This document shows positions 42,789 to 53,365 of a stretch of 64,000 bases of DNA, one piece after another. The translations under genes and the position numbers were made by a program. Under the pieces are notes generated by a model. The model ran no database searches, was not told the origin of the DNA, and worked only from the letters and a program-made list of their open reading frames with translations. The stretch's first letter is position 1. The number at the start of each line of letters is the position of its first letter. Location of the stretch: positions 141,641 to 205,640 of the forward strand of contig VXZQ01000009.1 of assembly GCA_009845425.1 (NCBI GenBank), in the 5' to 3' direction. The stretch is from Holophagales bacterium (GTDB lineage: Bacteria > Acidobacteriota > Thermoanaerobaculia > Multivoradales > Multivoraceae).

Positions 42789-43667
42789 CTATCCGGCTCG
42801 CTGCGCCCGGATCCGCGCGATCGCCTTGGCCACGTCGTACCTGTCGTCCCCCTCATACCGCGGCGCCTGCTCGGCGAACGCGGCCTCGACGTCGTTCCAC
42901 CGGGTTTGCGCGTACTCGATGACGTGGGGATGGGTCAGCAGGTAGAAGCGGCCTTCGCGGATCTGCTGTAGCACCATGTCGGCTGCTTCGTCCGCGGACA
43001 TGGCGTTCTCCGCGCTGAGCTTGCCCGCGGCGGGATTGGCCTCCTGGGGTCCGCCGAGGTGCTCGGGCCGGCGCTCGGAGGAACGCCAGATGCTCGTCGC
43101 CACCCAGCCCGGGCAGAAGACGCTGACGCCGACGTGCTCCGGCAGTTCCGCGCGCAGCACGTCGGAGATGGCGAGCACCGCGTGCTTCGAGGCGGTGTAG
43201 ACGGCGGAGCCGGGGAAGGGGATCCCCAGGCTGTGCTCGGAGCCCGTGTTCACGATGCGGGATTCCCGGCCGCCCTCGATGAAACGGGGCGCGAACACGC
43301 GGATGCCGTTCAGCACGCCCTCGACGTTCACGCTCAGGATCCAGCGCACGTCGTCGGCGCTGAACCCGTAGGCCGGCGCCCGGCCCGCGCCGACGCCGGC
43401 GTTGTTGAACAGCAGCTCCACGGACCCGAAGGCCGACCAGGCGTCGTCGGCCAGGCGCTCGAGATCCTCTTCCCGCGCCACGTCGACGCGCGCCGCCAGC
43501 GCCTTGGCGCCGAGGGCTTCCGCCTCACGCGCGACGTTCTCCGCGGCGTCCTGCTCCAGGTCGGCGACCGCGACGTTCGCGCCGTCCCGCGCCAGGGCAA
43601 GGGCGATGGCGCGGCCGATGCCGTTGCCGCCGCCGGTGATGACTGCCGACGTGCCGGCCAGCTCCAT
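42789..43667 (-). CDS. Short-chain dehydrogenase/reductase
   Basis: 292 residues. Rossmann motif ITGGGNGIGRAIALALARDG, NNAGVG, catalytic YTASKHA (Tyr-Lys), and Ser in NTGSEHS. A C-terminal extension beyond residue 250 is longer than the basic SDR. Substrate unknown. It is 12 bp from the LLM gene on the same strand, so they are probably cotranscribed. Confidence 0.9.
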   Translation of the reverse strand: MELAGTSAVITGGGNGIGRAIALALARDGANVAVADLEQDAAENVAREAEALGAKALAARVDVAREEDLERLADDAWSAFGSVELLFNNAGVGAGRAPAYGFSADDVRWILSVNVEGVLNGIRVFAPRFIEGGRESRIVNTGSEHSLGIPFPGSAVYTASKHAVLAISDVLRAELPEHVGVSVFCPGWVATSIWRSSERRPEHLGGPQEANPAAGKLSAENAMSADEAADMVLQQIREGRFYLLTHPHVIEYAQTRWNDVEAAFAEQAPRYEGDDRYDVAKAIARIRAQRAG

Positions 43668-43679
43668 GTTCCGTTCCTC

Positions 43680-44747
43680 CTATCCCCGCAGCCGCGGCAG
43701 GACGTCTTCGGTGAACCGCCCCGCGGCCTCCCGGCCAGGAGCGCTCGGCGCCAGGAAGTTCGGCCCGGCAACCGCGAACTTCTCGATGCCGAGGTCGAGC
43801 AGCGCCTCGAGCCTGGCCGCGCAGTGCTCCGGGCCGCCGACGATCGCATAGCCGTCGATGAACTCGTCCGTGAGCGCGGTCGTCTGCTGCCCGCCTTCCC
43901 GGCCATGGGCGGTCATGTCGTAGCGGTCGTGGATGTTGCGGAACACCTCCGTCTGCTGCTCGTCGGCCGGGCCGGAGATCTCGCCGTACATGACGGAGAA
44001 GCGGGCGAAGAGGCCGGTGGAGGCACGGCCGAGTTCCCGGCCGACCTCCGGATCGTCGCAGCAGACGACGTTCACGTAGACGCCGAACCTGAGCGAGTCC
44101 GGATCGCGACCGGTTTCGGCCGCGGCCTGGCGCGCCGTCTCGATTCCCCAGGCGATACGCTTCGGGTCGGCGCCGACGGCGAGCATGACCCGGTCGGCCT
44201 GACGGGCGGCGATTCCGATCACCTTGGGCCCGGTGGCCGCGACCTCGACCGGGACCTTCGGACCGTCGCCGATCCAGCGGATGCTGCTCGCGGAGGGCCC
44301 GTGCGCCAGTCCCAGCTTCTCCGCGAGCGGCGCCGCCTCGTCCGGAACACCCGTGTTCTCGAAGTCCACCTCCTCGCCGCGCAGGTAGGTCTGCAGGACG
44401 ACGAGATAGTCCTCGAACCAGCCGAGGCGGGCGGGCGCTCGGCCCAGGTGCGCCAGCGCGCTGTCGCCGCGGCCGATCCCCAGCACCATGCGACCCCGCG
44501 ACACCCGCTGGACCGAGAGCGCCGAGGACGCCGTCGTTGCCGGGTGGCGGGTGACCGGATTCGTCACCGATGTCGCCACGCGCAGCTTCTCCGTCGCGGT
44601 GGCGCCGAGCGCGAGGCAAACGTAGGGATCGCCGGAGAGGTTTTGCGAGTCGACGACGTTCATGCCGTCCCAGCCCCTGGCCTCCGCCTGACGGGCGAAC
44701 TCGGCACTCCGGGTCGGCGCGGCGACGGTTGCGGTCCAGAACTCCAT
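43680..44747 (-). CDS. LLM-class flavin/F420-dependent oxidoreductase
   Basis: 355 residues from the ATG at 44747 (AGGGAG upstream). Bacterial-luciferase fold: GWDGMNVVDSQNLSGDPYVCLA, TSVTNPVTRHPATTASSALSV, GRMVLGIGRGDSALAHLGRAP, VPVEVAATGPKVIGIAARQADRVM. An F420-dependent methylenetetrahydromethanopterin-reductase-like activity is possible. It is divergent from the PQQ-propeller gene across 96 bp. Confidence 0.85.
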   Translation of the reverse strand: MEFWTATVAAPTRSAEFARQAEARGWDGMNVVDSQNLSGDPYVCLALGATATEKLRVATSVTNPVTRHPATTASSALSVQRVSRGRMVLGIGRGDSALAHLGRAPARLGWFEDYLVVLQTYLRGEEVDFENTGVPDEAAPLAEKLGLAHGPSASSIRWIGDGPKVPVEVAATGPKVIGIAARQADRVMLAVGADPKRIAWGIETARQAAAETGRDPDSLRFGVYVNVVCCDDPEVGRELGRASTGLFARFSVMYGEISGPADEQQTEVFRNIHDRYDMTAHGREGGQQTTALTDEFIDGYAIVGGPEHCAARLEALLDLGIEKFAVAGPNFLAPSAPGREAAGRFTEDVLPRLRG

Positions 44748-44802
44748 GGGGCGTCTCCCTTCCTTCTCAGTCCCCTGAGCGCGCACGTTAGCGGCCGGTC
44801 AG

Positions 44803-44822
44803 TATAATGCTGGCCGGCCAGC
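44803..44822 (+). promoter_or_regulatory. Candidate promoter -10 and palindrome before PQQ-propeller gene
   Basis: TATAAT at 44803-44808 is a consensus -10. Immediately after it is a perfect 14-bp palindrome, GCTGGCCGGCCAGC (44809-44822), where a repressor could block initiation. No clear -35 is seen. A GAGGAG ribosome site follows before the ATG at 44844. Confidence 0.55.
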
Positions 44823-44843
44823 CAGTAAATCTGAGGAGCGGTC

Positions 44844-46097
44844 ATGGCGCATATGTTCAGCAGGGGTACACAGGTGTTGGTTGCGGCCGTGTTCGCCGCC
44901 GGATTCGCGACGGCAGCGCACGCCGACGACTGGCTGCAGTGGCGCGGGCCGGACCGCGCCGGGATCTCCACCGAAACCGGCCTGCTCGACGAGTGGCCGC
45001 CAGAGGGCCCCGCCGTCAACTGGCAGATCGAGACGCTCGGCCAGGGCTACGGGACGGTCGCCGTCGAGGGCGATGCGATCTACGTTCAGGGCACCCGGGA
45101 CGGCCAGAGCGCGGTCTTCCGCCTGCGTGCGAGCGACGGCGGCGAGGTGTGGGTACGAGCGCTGGGCCCCCTGTACGACCACACGGACCGAGGCGACGGT
45201 CCGCGCTCGGTGCCGACGATCCAGGGCGACTCGCTCTTCGTCCTGAACGGCATGGGCGAAGTGGCGAAGATCGCGAAGGACTCGGGCGAGGTGGTCTGGC
45301 AGTTCAACATGCTGGACCGTTTCGGCAGTCCGAACACCCGCTGGGGCATCAGCGAGTCGCCGCTCGTCGTACGCGACCGAATCTTCGTCATGCCGGGCGG
45401 CCGGGCCGGGGCGATAGCCGCCCTCTCGACGGCTGACGGCAGCACGATCTGGCGTTCGGCCGAGCTGGGCGACGTGGCCTCCTACTCCTCGCTCATCCTG
45501 CGCGAGATCGCGGGGACCGAGGTGTTGATCGGCTTCACCGGCGAGGCCGGCGTAGGCGTTCGCGCCGAGGACGGCGCCCTGCTGTGGCGCTACGAGCGGC
45601 CGTCCACCGTGAACGCGATCAACATCGCCACGCCGGTCCTCGAAGGCGACCTCGTCTTCTACTCGGCGTCCTACGGCATCGGCGGGGGTGCGGTCAGGGT
45701 CAGCGTCGAGGACGAGGGCGGTTCCTTCTTCAGCGAGCAGGCGTACTTCGAGACCCGACTCCAGAATCACCACGGCGGCGTCGTTGCCCACGAGGGGACG
45801 CTCTACAGCTTCTTCGGCCCCGCGCTGACCAGCGTCGACATCGAGACGGGCCAAGTCCACTGGCGCGCCCGCAGCGTCGGGAAGGGTTCCCTGGTGATGG
45901 CCGACGGCAAGCTCTTCCTTCTCAGCGAGCGGAACAAGGTGGGCCTCGCGGTCGCCACGCCCGAGGGCTACGACGAGCGGGGACGCTTCGAGATCGAGTA
46001 CCGCGGCGACTTCACCTGGGCGCATCCGGTGGTCGCCAACGGCGCGTTCTACATCCGGGACCAGGAGTCGCTGACCTCCTACGATGTCGCCAAGTAG
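44844..46097 (+). CDS. Exported PQQ-binding-like beta-propeller protein
   Basis: 417 residues. Signal peptide (LVAAVFAAGFATAAHA) then WLQWRGPDRAGIS, the start of an outer-membrane-assembly/PQQ-like quinoprotein propeller common in Planctomycetota and Acidobacteriota. Repeats such as ALSTADGSTIWR, RAEDGALLWRY and DIETGQVHWRARS mark blades. It may be structural or a quinoprotein; no dehydrogenase residues are certain. Confidence 0.85.
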   Translation: MAHMFSRGTQVLVAAVFAAGFATAAHADDWLQWRGPDRAGISTETGLLDEWPPEGPAVNWQIETLGQGYGTVAVEGDAIYVQGTRDGQSAVFRLRASDGGEVWVRALGPLYDHTDRGDGPRSVPTIQGDSLFVLNGMGEVAKIAKDSGEVVWQFNMLDRFGSPNTRWGISESPLVVRDRIFVMPGGRAGAIAALSTADGSTIWRSAELGDVASYSSLILREIAGTEVLIGFTGEAGVGVRAEDGALLWRYERPSTVNAINIATPVLEGDLVFYSASYGIGGGAVRVSVEDEGGSFFSEQAYFETRLQNHHGGVVAHEGTLYSFFGPALTSVDIETGQVHWRARSVGKGSLVMADGKLFLLSERNKVGLAVATPEGYDERGRFEIEYRGDFTWAHPVVANGAFYIRDQESLTSYDVAK

Positions 46098-46122
46098 CGG
46101 CGGCGTGCGATAGAACCGGCCG

Positions 46123-47712
46123 ATGACTCCCCTGGCCCGCCGCTTCACGTTCGCCTCGGCCGCGCTCTTCCTCGTTGCGTCGGTGGCTTCTGCCCAGTTC
46201 GGGCCGGTCAAGCTGACCACGAGCGGCTACGTGATGGGCTTCGTCGGCGAACACGAGCCCGACCTCCACACCTATCTCGGCATTCCCTACGCCGCACCGC
46301 CGCTCGGCGACCTCCGTTTCCGGCCGCCGCGGCCCGTGACCCCGGGCAGAACGCCCATCGACGCGATCGTCGAGCCGCCGTCCTGCATGCAGGCGCCGTA
46401 CCCCGAGGGCGGCTTCTACGCCCAGCCCCTGGTCGAAGTGAGCGAGGACTGCCTGTACCTCAACCTCTGGACCGCGGGCGACGAGGGCGATCGCCGGCCG
46501 GTGATGGTCTGGATCCACGGCGGGGCGCTCACTCGCGGGTCGGGCTCGCTGCCCCTCTACGACGGCACGGCGCTGGCGCGGAAGGGTGTCGTCGTGGTGA
46601 CGGTGAACTACCGGCTGGGCGCGTTCGGCTATCTCGCCCACCCGGCCCTGTCGGCCGAGTCCGACCAGGGGGTTTCCGGCAACTACGGCGTTCTGGACCA
46701 GATCTTCGCCCTGCAGTGGGTGCGGGACAACATCGCGACCTTCGGCGGCGACCCGGACCGGGTGACGATCTTCGGCGAATCGGCCGGCGCCTGGAGCGTC
46801 AACGTGTTGCAGGCTTCGCCGCTGGCGCGCGGCCTGTTCCACCGGGCGATCGGGCAGAGCGGAGGCTTCTTCGACGGCCTGCCGGTGCTTCGCTCCTCCG
46901 AGGACGGCTCGGCCGAGAGCGCCGGCGAGGCCTTCGCCAGGCGGCTCGGCATCGACGGCGGCGACGCGGCCGCCCGCCTGCGCGAACTGGACGCCAAGGC
47001 GATCCTCGCCGAGGCCTCGAAGCAGGGCGCCTTCGCGACGAGGCCGAACGTCGACGGCTGGGTGCTGCCGAAGCAGATTGCCAAGATCTACCGGTCCGGC
47101 GAACAGGCCGACGTGCCGGTGCTGGTCGGATCGAACCGCGACGAGGCGACCAGCCTGATGGGCCGCATGCTCCCGTCGAACAAGTCCGGGGTCGAGTTCC
47201 TGGTCAAGAGCCAGTTCCCCGACGTGGCCGACGAGTTCTTCGAGGTCTATCCGGTGCCGGATGACGCGGCGGCAAGGCGCGCCTTCATCGACGCGTTCTC
47301 CGACCGCGTGTTCGCCTGGCACATGAAGACCTGGGCGATGCTCTCGGAGACCGTGCCCTCACCGGCCTGGCTCTACTTCTTCACCCACGCCCCGCCGCAC
47401 CCCGAGAGGGACTTCTACGGCGCCTACCACGCGGCCGAGATCGCCTACGCGTTCGACAACCTGGACAAGCTGGACTTCGAGTACGCGGAGGAGGACCACG
47501 AACTCGCCGAGGCGATGTCCGGCTACTGGGTCGCCTTCGCCTCCACCGGGGACCCGAACCCGCCGGGCGGCCCGGACCTGCCGGCGTGGCGGGAGTTCAA
47601 GCCGGACACGGCCCGGCACCTCGAGTTCGGTTCGACGATCGAGGCCGGCAGCCACCTCCATCGGGACCGCATGGCACTATGGGATCGTTTCTTCGAGGAG
47701 ACCCAGCCATGA
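46123..47712 (+). CDS. Exported type-B carboxylesterase / lipase
   Basis: 529 residues with a signal peptide (FASAALFLVASVASAQ). Type-B features: YLGIPYAAPPLGDLRF, SEDCLYLNLW, VWIHGGAL, and the nucleophile elbow TIFGESAGAWSV. VPVLVGSNRDEATSLM carries the acid-region glycine, and FYGAYHAAEIAYAF the catalytic His region. It hydrolyses carboxylic esters. The stop overlaps the next gene as ATGA. Confidence 0.93.
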   Translation: MTPLARRFTFASAALFLVASVASAQFGPVKLTTSGYVMGFVGEHEPDLHTYLGIPYAAPPLGDLRFRPPRPVTPGRTPIDAIVEPPSCMQAPYPEGGFYAQPLVEVSEDCLYLNLWTAGDEGDRRPVMVWIHGGALTRGSGSLPLYDGTALARKGVVVVTVNYRLGAFGYLAHPALSAESDQGVSGNYGVLDQIFALQWVRDNIATFGGDPDRVTIFGESAGAWSVNVLQASPLARGLFHRAIGQSGGFFDGLPVLRSSEDGSAESAGEAFARRLGIDGGDAAARLRELDAKAILAEASKQGAFATRPNVDGWVLPKQIAKIYRSGEQADVPVLVGSNRDEATSLMGRMLPSNKSGVEFLVKSQFPDVADEFFEVYPVPDDAAARRAFIDAFSDRVFAWHMKTWAMLSETVPSPAWLYFFTHAPPHPERDFYGAYHAAEIAYAFDNLDKLDFEYAEEDHELAEAMSGYWVAFASTGDPNPPGGPDLPAWREFKPDTARHLEFGSTIEAGSHLHRDRMALWDRFFEETQP

Positions 47713-48085
47713 ATCGACGCGCCCTTCTTGCGATCAGCATCGTCTTCGTGTTCTCTCTCGCCGTCGGGGCGCAACAGCAAGGCGACGAGCCGCCGCCGCT
47801 GAACATCATCGGCCTGACCGGCCTTTCGTTCGGCGCCTGGGTCGAGCCCGACACGCAGATGGAGGCTTGGGTCCAGATGGCCAGGTTCGTCTGCCAGGCC
47901 GAGGAGTTCTGCAAGATCAACGTCTTCGACGGCCCGGAACTCGCCACCCACGTCGACCCGGTACCCGAAGAGAACCGCAAGGCCCTGAAGTACGTCTTCA
48001 CGTACCAGCAGGGCGAGACCCCGCCGATCGTCGTCCGCGAGGCTCAGCCCGAAGAGGGCAAGGAGCCCCGGGAGTGGACCTTCGA

Positions 48086-48089
<4 letters not shown>
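47709..48089 (+). CDS. Small secreted protein of unknown function
   Basis: 126 residues, ATG overlapping the carboxylesterase stop. Signal peptide (ALLAISIVFVFSLAVGAQ). The mature part is acidic with two cysteines (FVCQAEEFCKIN) and ends TFD. No family recognised. Coupling to the esterase suggests a shared role. Confidence 0.7.
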
Positions 48090-49579
<1,490 letters not shown>

Positions 49580-49629
49580 GTCTCCTGCAGCTCAGCCTAC
49601 TAGTCCGAACGCGCCCAGTAGAGGGGCGG

Positions 49630-49658
49630 TTGACGTGGGCTCGTTCCTGCGTTACGTT
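49630..49658 (+). promoter_or_regulatory. Candidate sigma70-type promoter of the PIN toxin-antitoxin operon
   Basis: TTGACG (49630-49635), 17-bp spacer, TACGTT (49653-49658). GAGGAG follows before the antitoxin ATG at 49675. Confidence 0.55.
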
Positions 49659-49674
49659 CCTACGAGGAGTTCCC

Positions 49675-50019
49675 ATGCAGTCAGTGAACGTCAGGCAGCT
49701 CAAGAACAATCCCTCCGAGGCTCTGCGTAGCGCCGCGGAAGCGCCCGTGCTCGTGCTCAAGGGCGATCACCCGGAGGCGCTGCTGCTTCACCTCGATCTG
49801 GAACGGCTGCCCGAAAAGCCGGACGTTCTGCTGGCACTGGCGGCGGCGTTGTTCCAGAGCGGCTCTGTCTCCCTGGGTCGCGCGGCCCGCGTGGCGAGCG
49901 TCTCCGTAGGGGACATGATCAGCCATCTTTCCCGGCTGGGTGTCGCCGTGGTTCAGGGTGACGGCGAGGATGTCGGGACGGACCTCGAGACTCTCGAGGA
50001 ATGGCTCTCCTCGTCCTGA
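49675..50019 (+). CDS. Antitoxin: Phd-like N-terminus fused to UPF0175 domain
   Basis: 114 residues. Residues about 1-40 follow the Phd pattern (VNVRQLKNNPSEALRSAAEAPVLVLKGDHPEALLLHL). Residues about 48-95 match UPF0175 (LALAAALFQSGSVSLGRAARVASVSVGDMISHLSRLGV), an antitoxin family typically linked to DUF3368 PIN-like toxins. Overlap with the next gene by 19 bp. It likely binds its promoter and blocks the toxin. Confidence 0.85.
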   Translation: MQSVNVRQLKNNPSEALRSAAEAPVLVLKGDHPEALLLHLDLERLPEKPDVLLALAAALFQSGSVSLGRAARVASVSVGDMISHLSRLGVAVVQGDGEDVGTDLETLEEWLSSS

Positions 50020-50474
50020 CCGACGCCAGCCCTCTCGTCGGACTCTCCCGGATCGGGGGAGTGGACTGGCTGAGAGAGCTCTTCGGCACGGTCGAGTTGA
50101 CTTCGGCCGTCCGGGAGGAAGTCGAACGAGGACAGGTTGAACCAGCGATCGCCGCAGCCCTGGATCAGGGCTGGCTTCGAACGCGGCCTGGTGAGCCACT
50201 CGGCGATCGCCCGTCTCACCTGGGCCTTGGCGAGTGGTCCACGATCGTCGCGGCGCGTGAGCACACGGGTCCGGTTCTCGTGCTGCTGGATGATCGTCTG
50301 GCCCGGCGGGAGGCCCGGGCAGCGGGCCTCAACGTGGCGGGCACGGCGGCCATCGTCGGCCTGGCTCGCCGACGCGGTCTGATCGAGTCCGCTCGCGATG
50401 TGTTCGAACGGCTGCTCCACTCCGACTTTCGGATCGCGCCGGAGATAGTCCGTGCCGTCCTGGAGGACGGCTAA
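50001..50474 (+). CDS. DUF3368 PIN-like toxin
   Basis: 157 residues. TDASPLVGLSRIG with the first acidic site, GEWSTIVAAREHTG, VLVLLDDRLARREARAAGLNVAGTAAIV, the DUF3368 signature. A predicted ribonuclease that acts with the upstream UPF0175 antitoxin. Confidence 0.88.
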   Translation: MALLVLTDASPLVGLSRIGGVDWLRELFGTVELTSAVREEVERGQVEPAIAAALDQGWLRTRPGEPLGDRPSHLGLGEWSTIVAAREHTGPVLVLLDDRLARREARAAGLNVAGTAAIVGLARRRGLIESARDVFERLLHSDFRIAPEIVRAVLEDG

Positions 50475-50528
50475 CTTCCGGACACGGTCTGGCCTGGATC
50501 TGCTAGGCCTCGCGACCGGTCAGAAACG

Positions 50529-51125
50529 CTACTCGTCGCAGTCGTCGTAGCGCCAGTGCCACGGCTCCCAGTCGAAGCCGCCGGCGTTGCCCAGCGGGTA
50601 GCTCTCGGTGAAGCAGAAGTCGGCGGCGTGGCGCTTCAGCCACTGGTACGCCGGTGTGTCCTTGAAGTCGGCGTCGCTGGGCACGAAGTCGAGGGCGCGG
50701 CCGGTGACGTGCTCGGAGTAGCCCGGCGGCGCGGTCCAGCGGACGGCGTTGAGGAACGGCCGGCCGTCCGCGAGGAGACCCTCCAGCACCCTCTTCTGAA
50801 AACCGTCGCTGCGAAAGCCGGAGTCCACCTGGAGCGCGACGCCATCGGCTCCGGCGGCCGCCGCCATCGCGACGACGGCGTCGCGCGTTTCCGGGGTGAC
50901 GTAGATGCCGAACTCTCCCGTCAGCTCGCTCGGCACCCTGGCCAGCCTGGCCGGGTCGGCGGCCTCCTCGATGCGGTTGCCCAGCCACGGCGGCGGCACG
51001 TCGTAGACGACGCCGTTCAGCTCGACTTGCTCGGGCCCTGGGTCCGTCGGCTGGGCTGTAACAGGGACCGTTGTGAGCAGAAGGCAGAGGCTGACCGGTG
51101 CTAGGATTCCAGTCCCTTCAGGCAT
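50529..51125 (-). CDS. Exported M15B-type D-alanyl-D-alanine carboxypeptidase (VanY-like)
   Basis: 198 residues from the ATG at 51125, with a signal peptide (GILAPVSLCLLLTTVPVTAQ). Metallopeptidase zinc signature: SEHVTGRALDF (HxxxxxxD) and WEPWHWRY (ExxH). VDSGFRSDGFQKRVL is the VanY-type motif. It trims peptidoglycan stem peptides. It lies in opposite orientation, 33 bp from a secreted protein gene. Confidence 0.88.
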   Translation of the reverse strand: MPEGTGILAPVSLCLLLTTVPVTAQPTDPGPEQVELNGVVYDVPPPWLGNRIEEAADPARLARVPSELTGEFGIYVTPETRDAVVAMAAAAGADGVALQVDSGFRSDGFQKRVLEGLLADGRPFLNAVRWTAPPGYSEHVTGRALDFVPSDADFKDTPAYQWLKRHAADFCFTESYPLGNAGGFDWEPWHWRYDDCDE

Positions 51126-51158
51126 CGGTCCATTCTCTCCCGAACAAGGACTCAACCC

Positions 51159-52232
51159 ATGCGCAAGCTCACCCTCGCCTCGCTCGCCCTGTTCCTCGTC
51201 GGCCTCCCGGCGCTCGCCGCGGAGGGAGACGGCATCAAGCGGATGCCGAACGGCAAGCCCGACCTGTCGGGCGTCTACGACGCAGGCACGATCACGCCCG
51301 TCGATCGCCCGCCGCAGTACGGCGACAACCTGTACCTGACGCCGGAGGAGGCGCAGGAGATGGAGGAGGAAAGGGACAGGCTCTGGCGGTCCCTCGAAGA
51401 GGATCGGAAGGGTGGCGGCGCCGATCGGACCGCACCCAAGAAGGGCGGGGACGGCGAGAACCGCTTCGGCGGCGGCGGCGTAGGCGGCTACAACGCGTTC
51501 TGGATCGACCCCGGTTCCGAGGCGGTGATCGTGGACGGCAAGTTCCGCACCTCGATCATCTACGAGCCGAAGAACGGCCGGCGGCCCGCGATGACCCCTG
51601 CGGCCATGCGCCGGATGGCGACGAACTTCGCGTCATTCATCCACAACAACGACGGCACCGCCTCCTGGCTCGACCAGGACGGCCCCGGTCCGTTCGACGG
51701 TCCCGAGACCCTGGCGCTGGCAGAGCGCTGTCTGCTCGGCTTCGTCGGCGGACCGCCGCTGCTGCCCAGCCTGTACAACAACTACGCGCGGATCATGCAG
51801 ACCGAGAACCACGTCGTCATCATGGCGGAGATGGTCCATGACGCGCGGATCATCCCCATCGACGGCGAGCACGGCCCCGACGGGATCAACTGGTGGCTCG
51901 GCGACGGCGTCGGCCACTGGGACGGCGACACCCTGGTCGTGACCACGCGCAACTTCCGCAACCAGACCGGCCTGCCCGGGGGCAGTGAGACGATGGTGGT
52001 GGAGGAGCGGTTCAGCCGGACCGAGGACGGGAACCTGCTCTACCACTTCCGCGTCGACGACCCGAACTCCTGGACGGCGCCCTGGGCGGGCGAGTACACG
52101 TGGCAGGCGAAGGACAGCCTGGTCTACGAGTACGCCTGCCACGAAGGCAACTACGCGATGGGCAACGTCCTGCGCGGCGCCCGCTTGCTCGAATCGGAGT
52201 ACGACCAGCCGCAGAGCTCCGGCGGAGAGTAG
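51159..52232 (+). CDS. Secreted 'PDLSGVYD' family protein of unknown function
   Basis: 357 residues with a signal peptide (LASLALFLVGLPALAA). It has the conserved start PDLSGVYD, an internal Gly-rich low-complexity stretch, VGHWDGDTLVVTTRNFRNQ and YEYACHEGNYAM near the C-terminus. This pattern is frequent in Acidobacteriota exported proteins lacking a named function. Alternating short strands suggest a beta structure. No catalytic motif is visible. Confidence 0.8.
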   Translation: MRKLTLASLALFLVGLPALAAEGDGIKRMPNGKPDLSGVYDAGTITPVDRPPQYGDNLYLTPEEAQEMEEERDRLWRSLEEDRKGGGADRTAPKKGGDGENRFGGGGVGGYNAFWIDPGSEAVIVDGKFRTSIIYEPKNGRRPAMTPAAMRRMATNFASFIHNNDGTASWLDQDGPGPFDGPETLALAERCLLGFVGGPPLLPSLYNNYARIMQTENHVVIMAEMVHDARIIPIDGEHGPDGINWWLGDGVGHWDGDTLVVTTRNFRNQTGLPGGSETMVVEERFSRTEDGNLLYHFRVDDPNSWTAPWAGEYTWQAKDSLVYEYACHEGNYAMGNVLRGARLLESEYDQPQSSGGE

Positions 52233-52236
52233 CGCC

Positions 52237-53355
52237 TCACTCCCATCGAAACGCCCACACGGCGAGCCCGAAGCAGAGGACGGCCCACGCGGCCAGCCCG
52301 AGGATCGAGCCGCCCTGGCTGAGCAGCGATTCACCGCTGTTCACCATCGCTCGCATCGCGTCGGCCAGGAAGGTCAGCGGCAGCCACTTGGCGAACGCGA
52401 GGAGCCAGTCCGGCAGCGCGGTCTGCGGGAAGAACACGCCGGACAGGAACATCAGCGGCAGCGACACGATGTTCGCGAGCGGCGCCGCCGTGTTCTCCGT
52501 CTTGGCGATGCCGGAGATCGCCAGGCCCAGTGAGGCGAACACGAGGCCGCCGAGGAAGATGAGCGGGACGACCTCCAGCCAGAACAGCGGATAGCCCGGG
52601 GCCACCTCGACGCGGGACACGAGGATGCCGACGAGCAGGAGCACGTTCGTCTGCATCACCAGCAGCAGGAGCCTGGTCGTGAGCGAGCCGACCAGGAAGT
52701 GGTTCGGACCGATCGGCGTGGCGTAGAGGCGCTTCAACACCCCCTGGTTGCGCAGCCGCACCAGCGTGAAGACGACGCCGAAGAGCGCGCTCTGCATGAT
52801 AGCCAGCGAGACGATGCCCGGCACGATGAACCCCTTGTAGCCCTGGCCGCGGCCCGCGACTTCGGTGGGGGAAATGGTCGCCCAGTTCTCGACCCGGTAC
52901 TCCGCCGGAATGTTGGCGACGGACTTGAACACGCCCTCGAGCACCTGCTCGAGGATGGATCGGGCCGCCTGCGCCTCCTGCGCTTTCCGGCCGTCGAACG
53001 TGAGGTCGATCGTCGAAGAAGCGCCGAGCTCGCCGAAGCCCTCCGGGATCACGAGGAACGCCGTGATGTGGCCGGCCAGGACCTCCGACCGCAGGTAGTC
53101 GGCGTCGTCGGACTCCGGGACGTTGAACAGCGGTTCGCCGCCGAGGTCGCCCTTCAGCACGGACACCAGCAGGGTCGACGCCTGGTTCTTCGCCTGGTCG
53201 ACGATGCCCACCTGCGGCGGGGCGAAGCTGCCGAAGTCGAAGAGGCCGAAGACGACCATCATGACGGTCGGGAAGGCCAGCGACCAGAAGAGCGCCGCCC
53301 GGTCGCGGAAGAACATCTTCAGCTCGGCGCCGATGAACGCCAGGTAGATCTTCAC
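52237..53355 (-). CDS. ABC-2 type transporter permease
   Basis: 372 residues. One N-terminal membrane helix (LFWSLAFPTVMMVVFGLFDFG), a large extracytoplasmic domain, then five helices (GFIVPGIVSLAIMQSALFGVVF, LLLLVMQTNVLLLVGIL, and others). The ABC-2 signature around PLMFLSGVFFP is present. It pairs with the ATPase 10 bp upstream. Drug or lipid export is likely; the cargo is unknown. Confidence 0.9.
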   Translation of the reverse strand: MKIYLAFIGAELKMFFRDRAALFWSLAFPTVMMVVFGLFDFGSFAPPQVGIVDQAKNQASTLLVSVLKGDLGGEPLFNVPESDDADYLRSEVLAGHITAFLVIPEGFGELGASSTIDLTFDGRKAQEAQAARSILEQVLEGVFKSVANIPAEYRVENWATISPTEVAGRGQGYKGFIVPGIVSLAIMQSALFGVVFTLVRLRNQGVLKRLYATPIGPNHFLVGSLTTRLLLLVMQTNVLLLVGILVSRVEVAPGYPLFWLEVVPLIFLGGLVFASLGLAISGIAKTENTAAPLANIVSLPLMFLSGVFFPQTALPDWLLAFAKWLPLTFLADAMRAMVNSGESLLSQGGSILGLAAWAVLCFGLAVWAFRWE

Positions 53356-53365
53356 CGCGGGGTTC

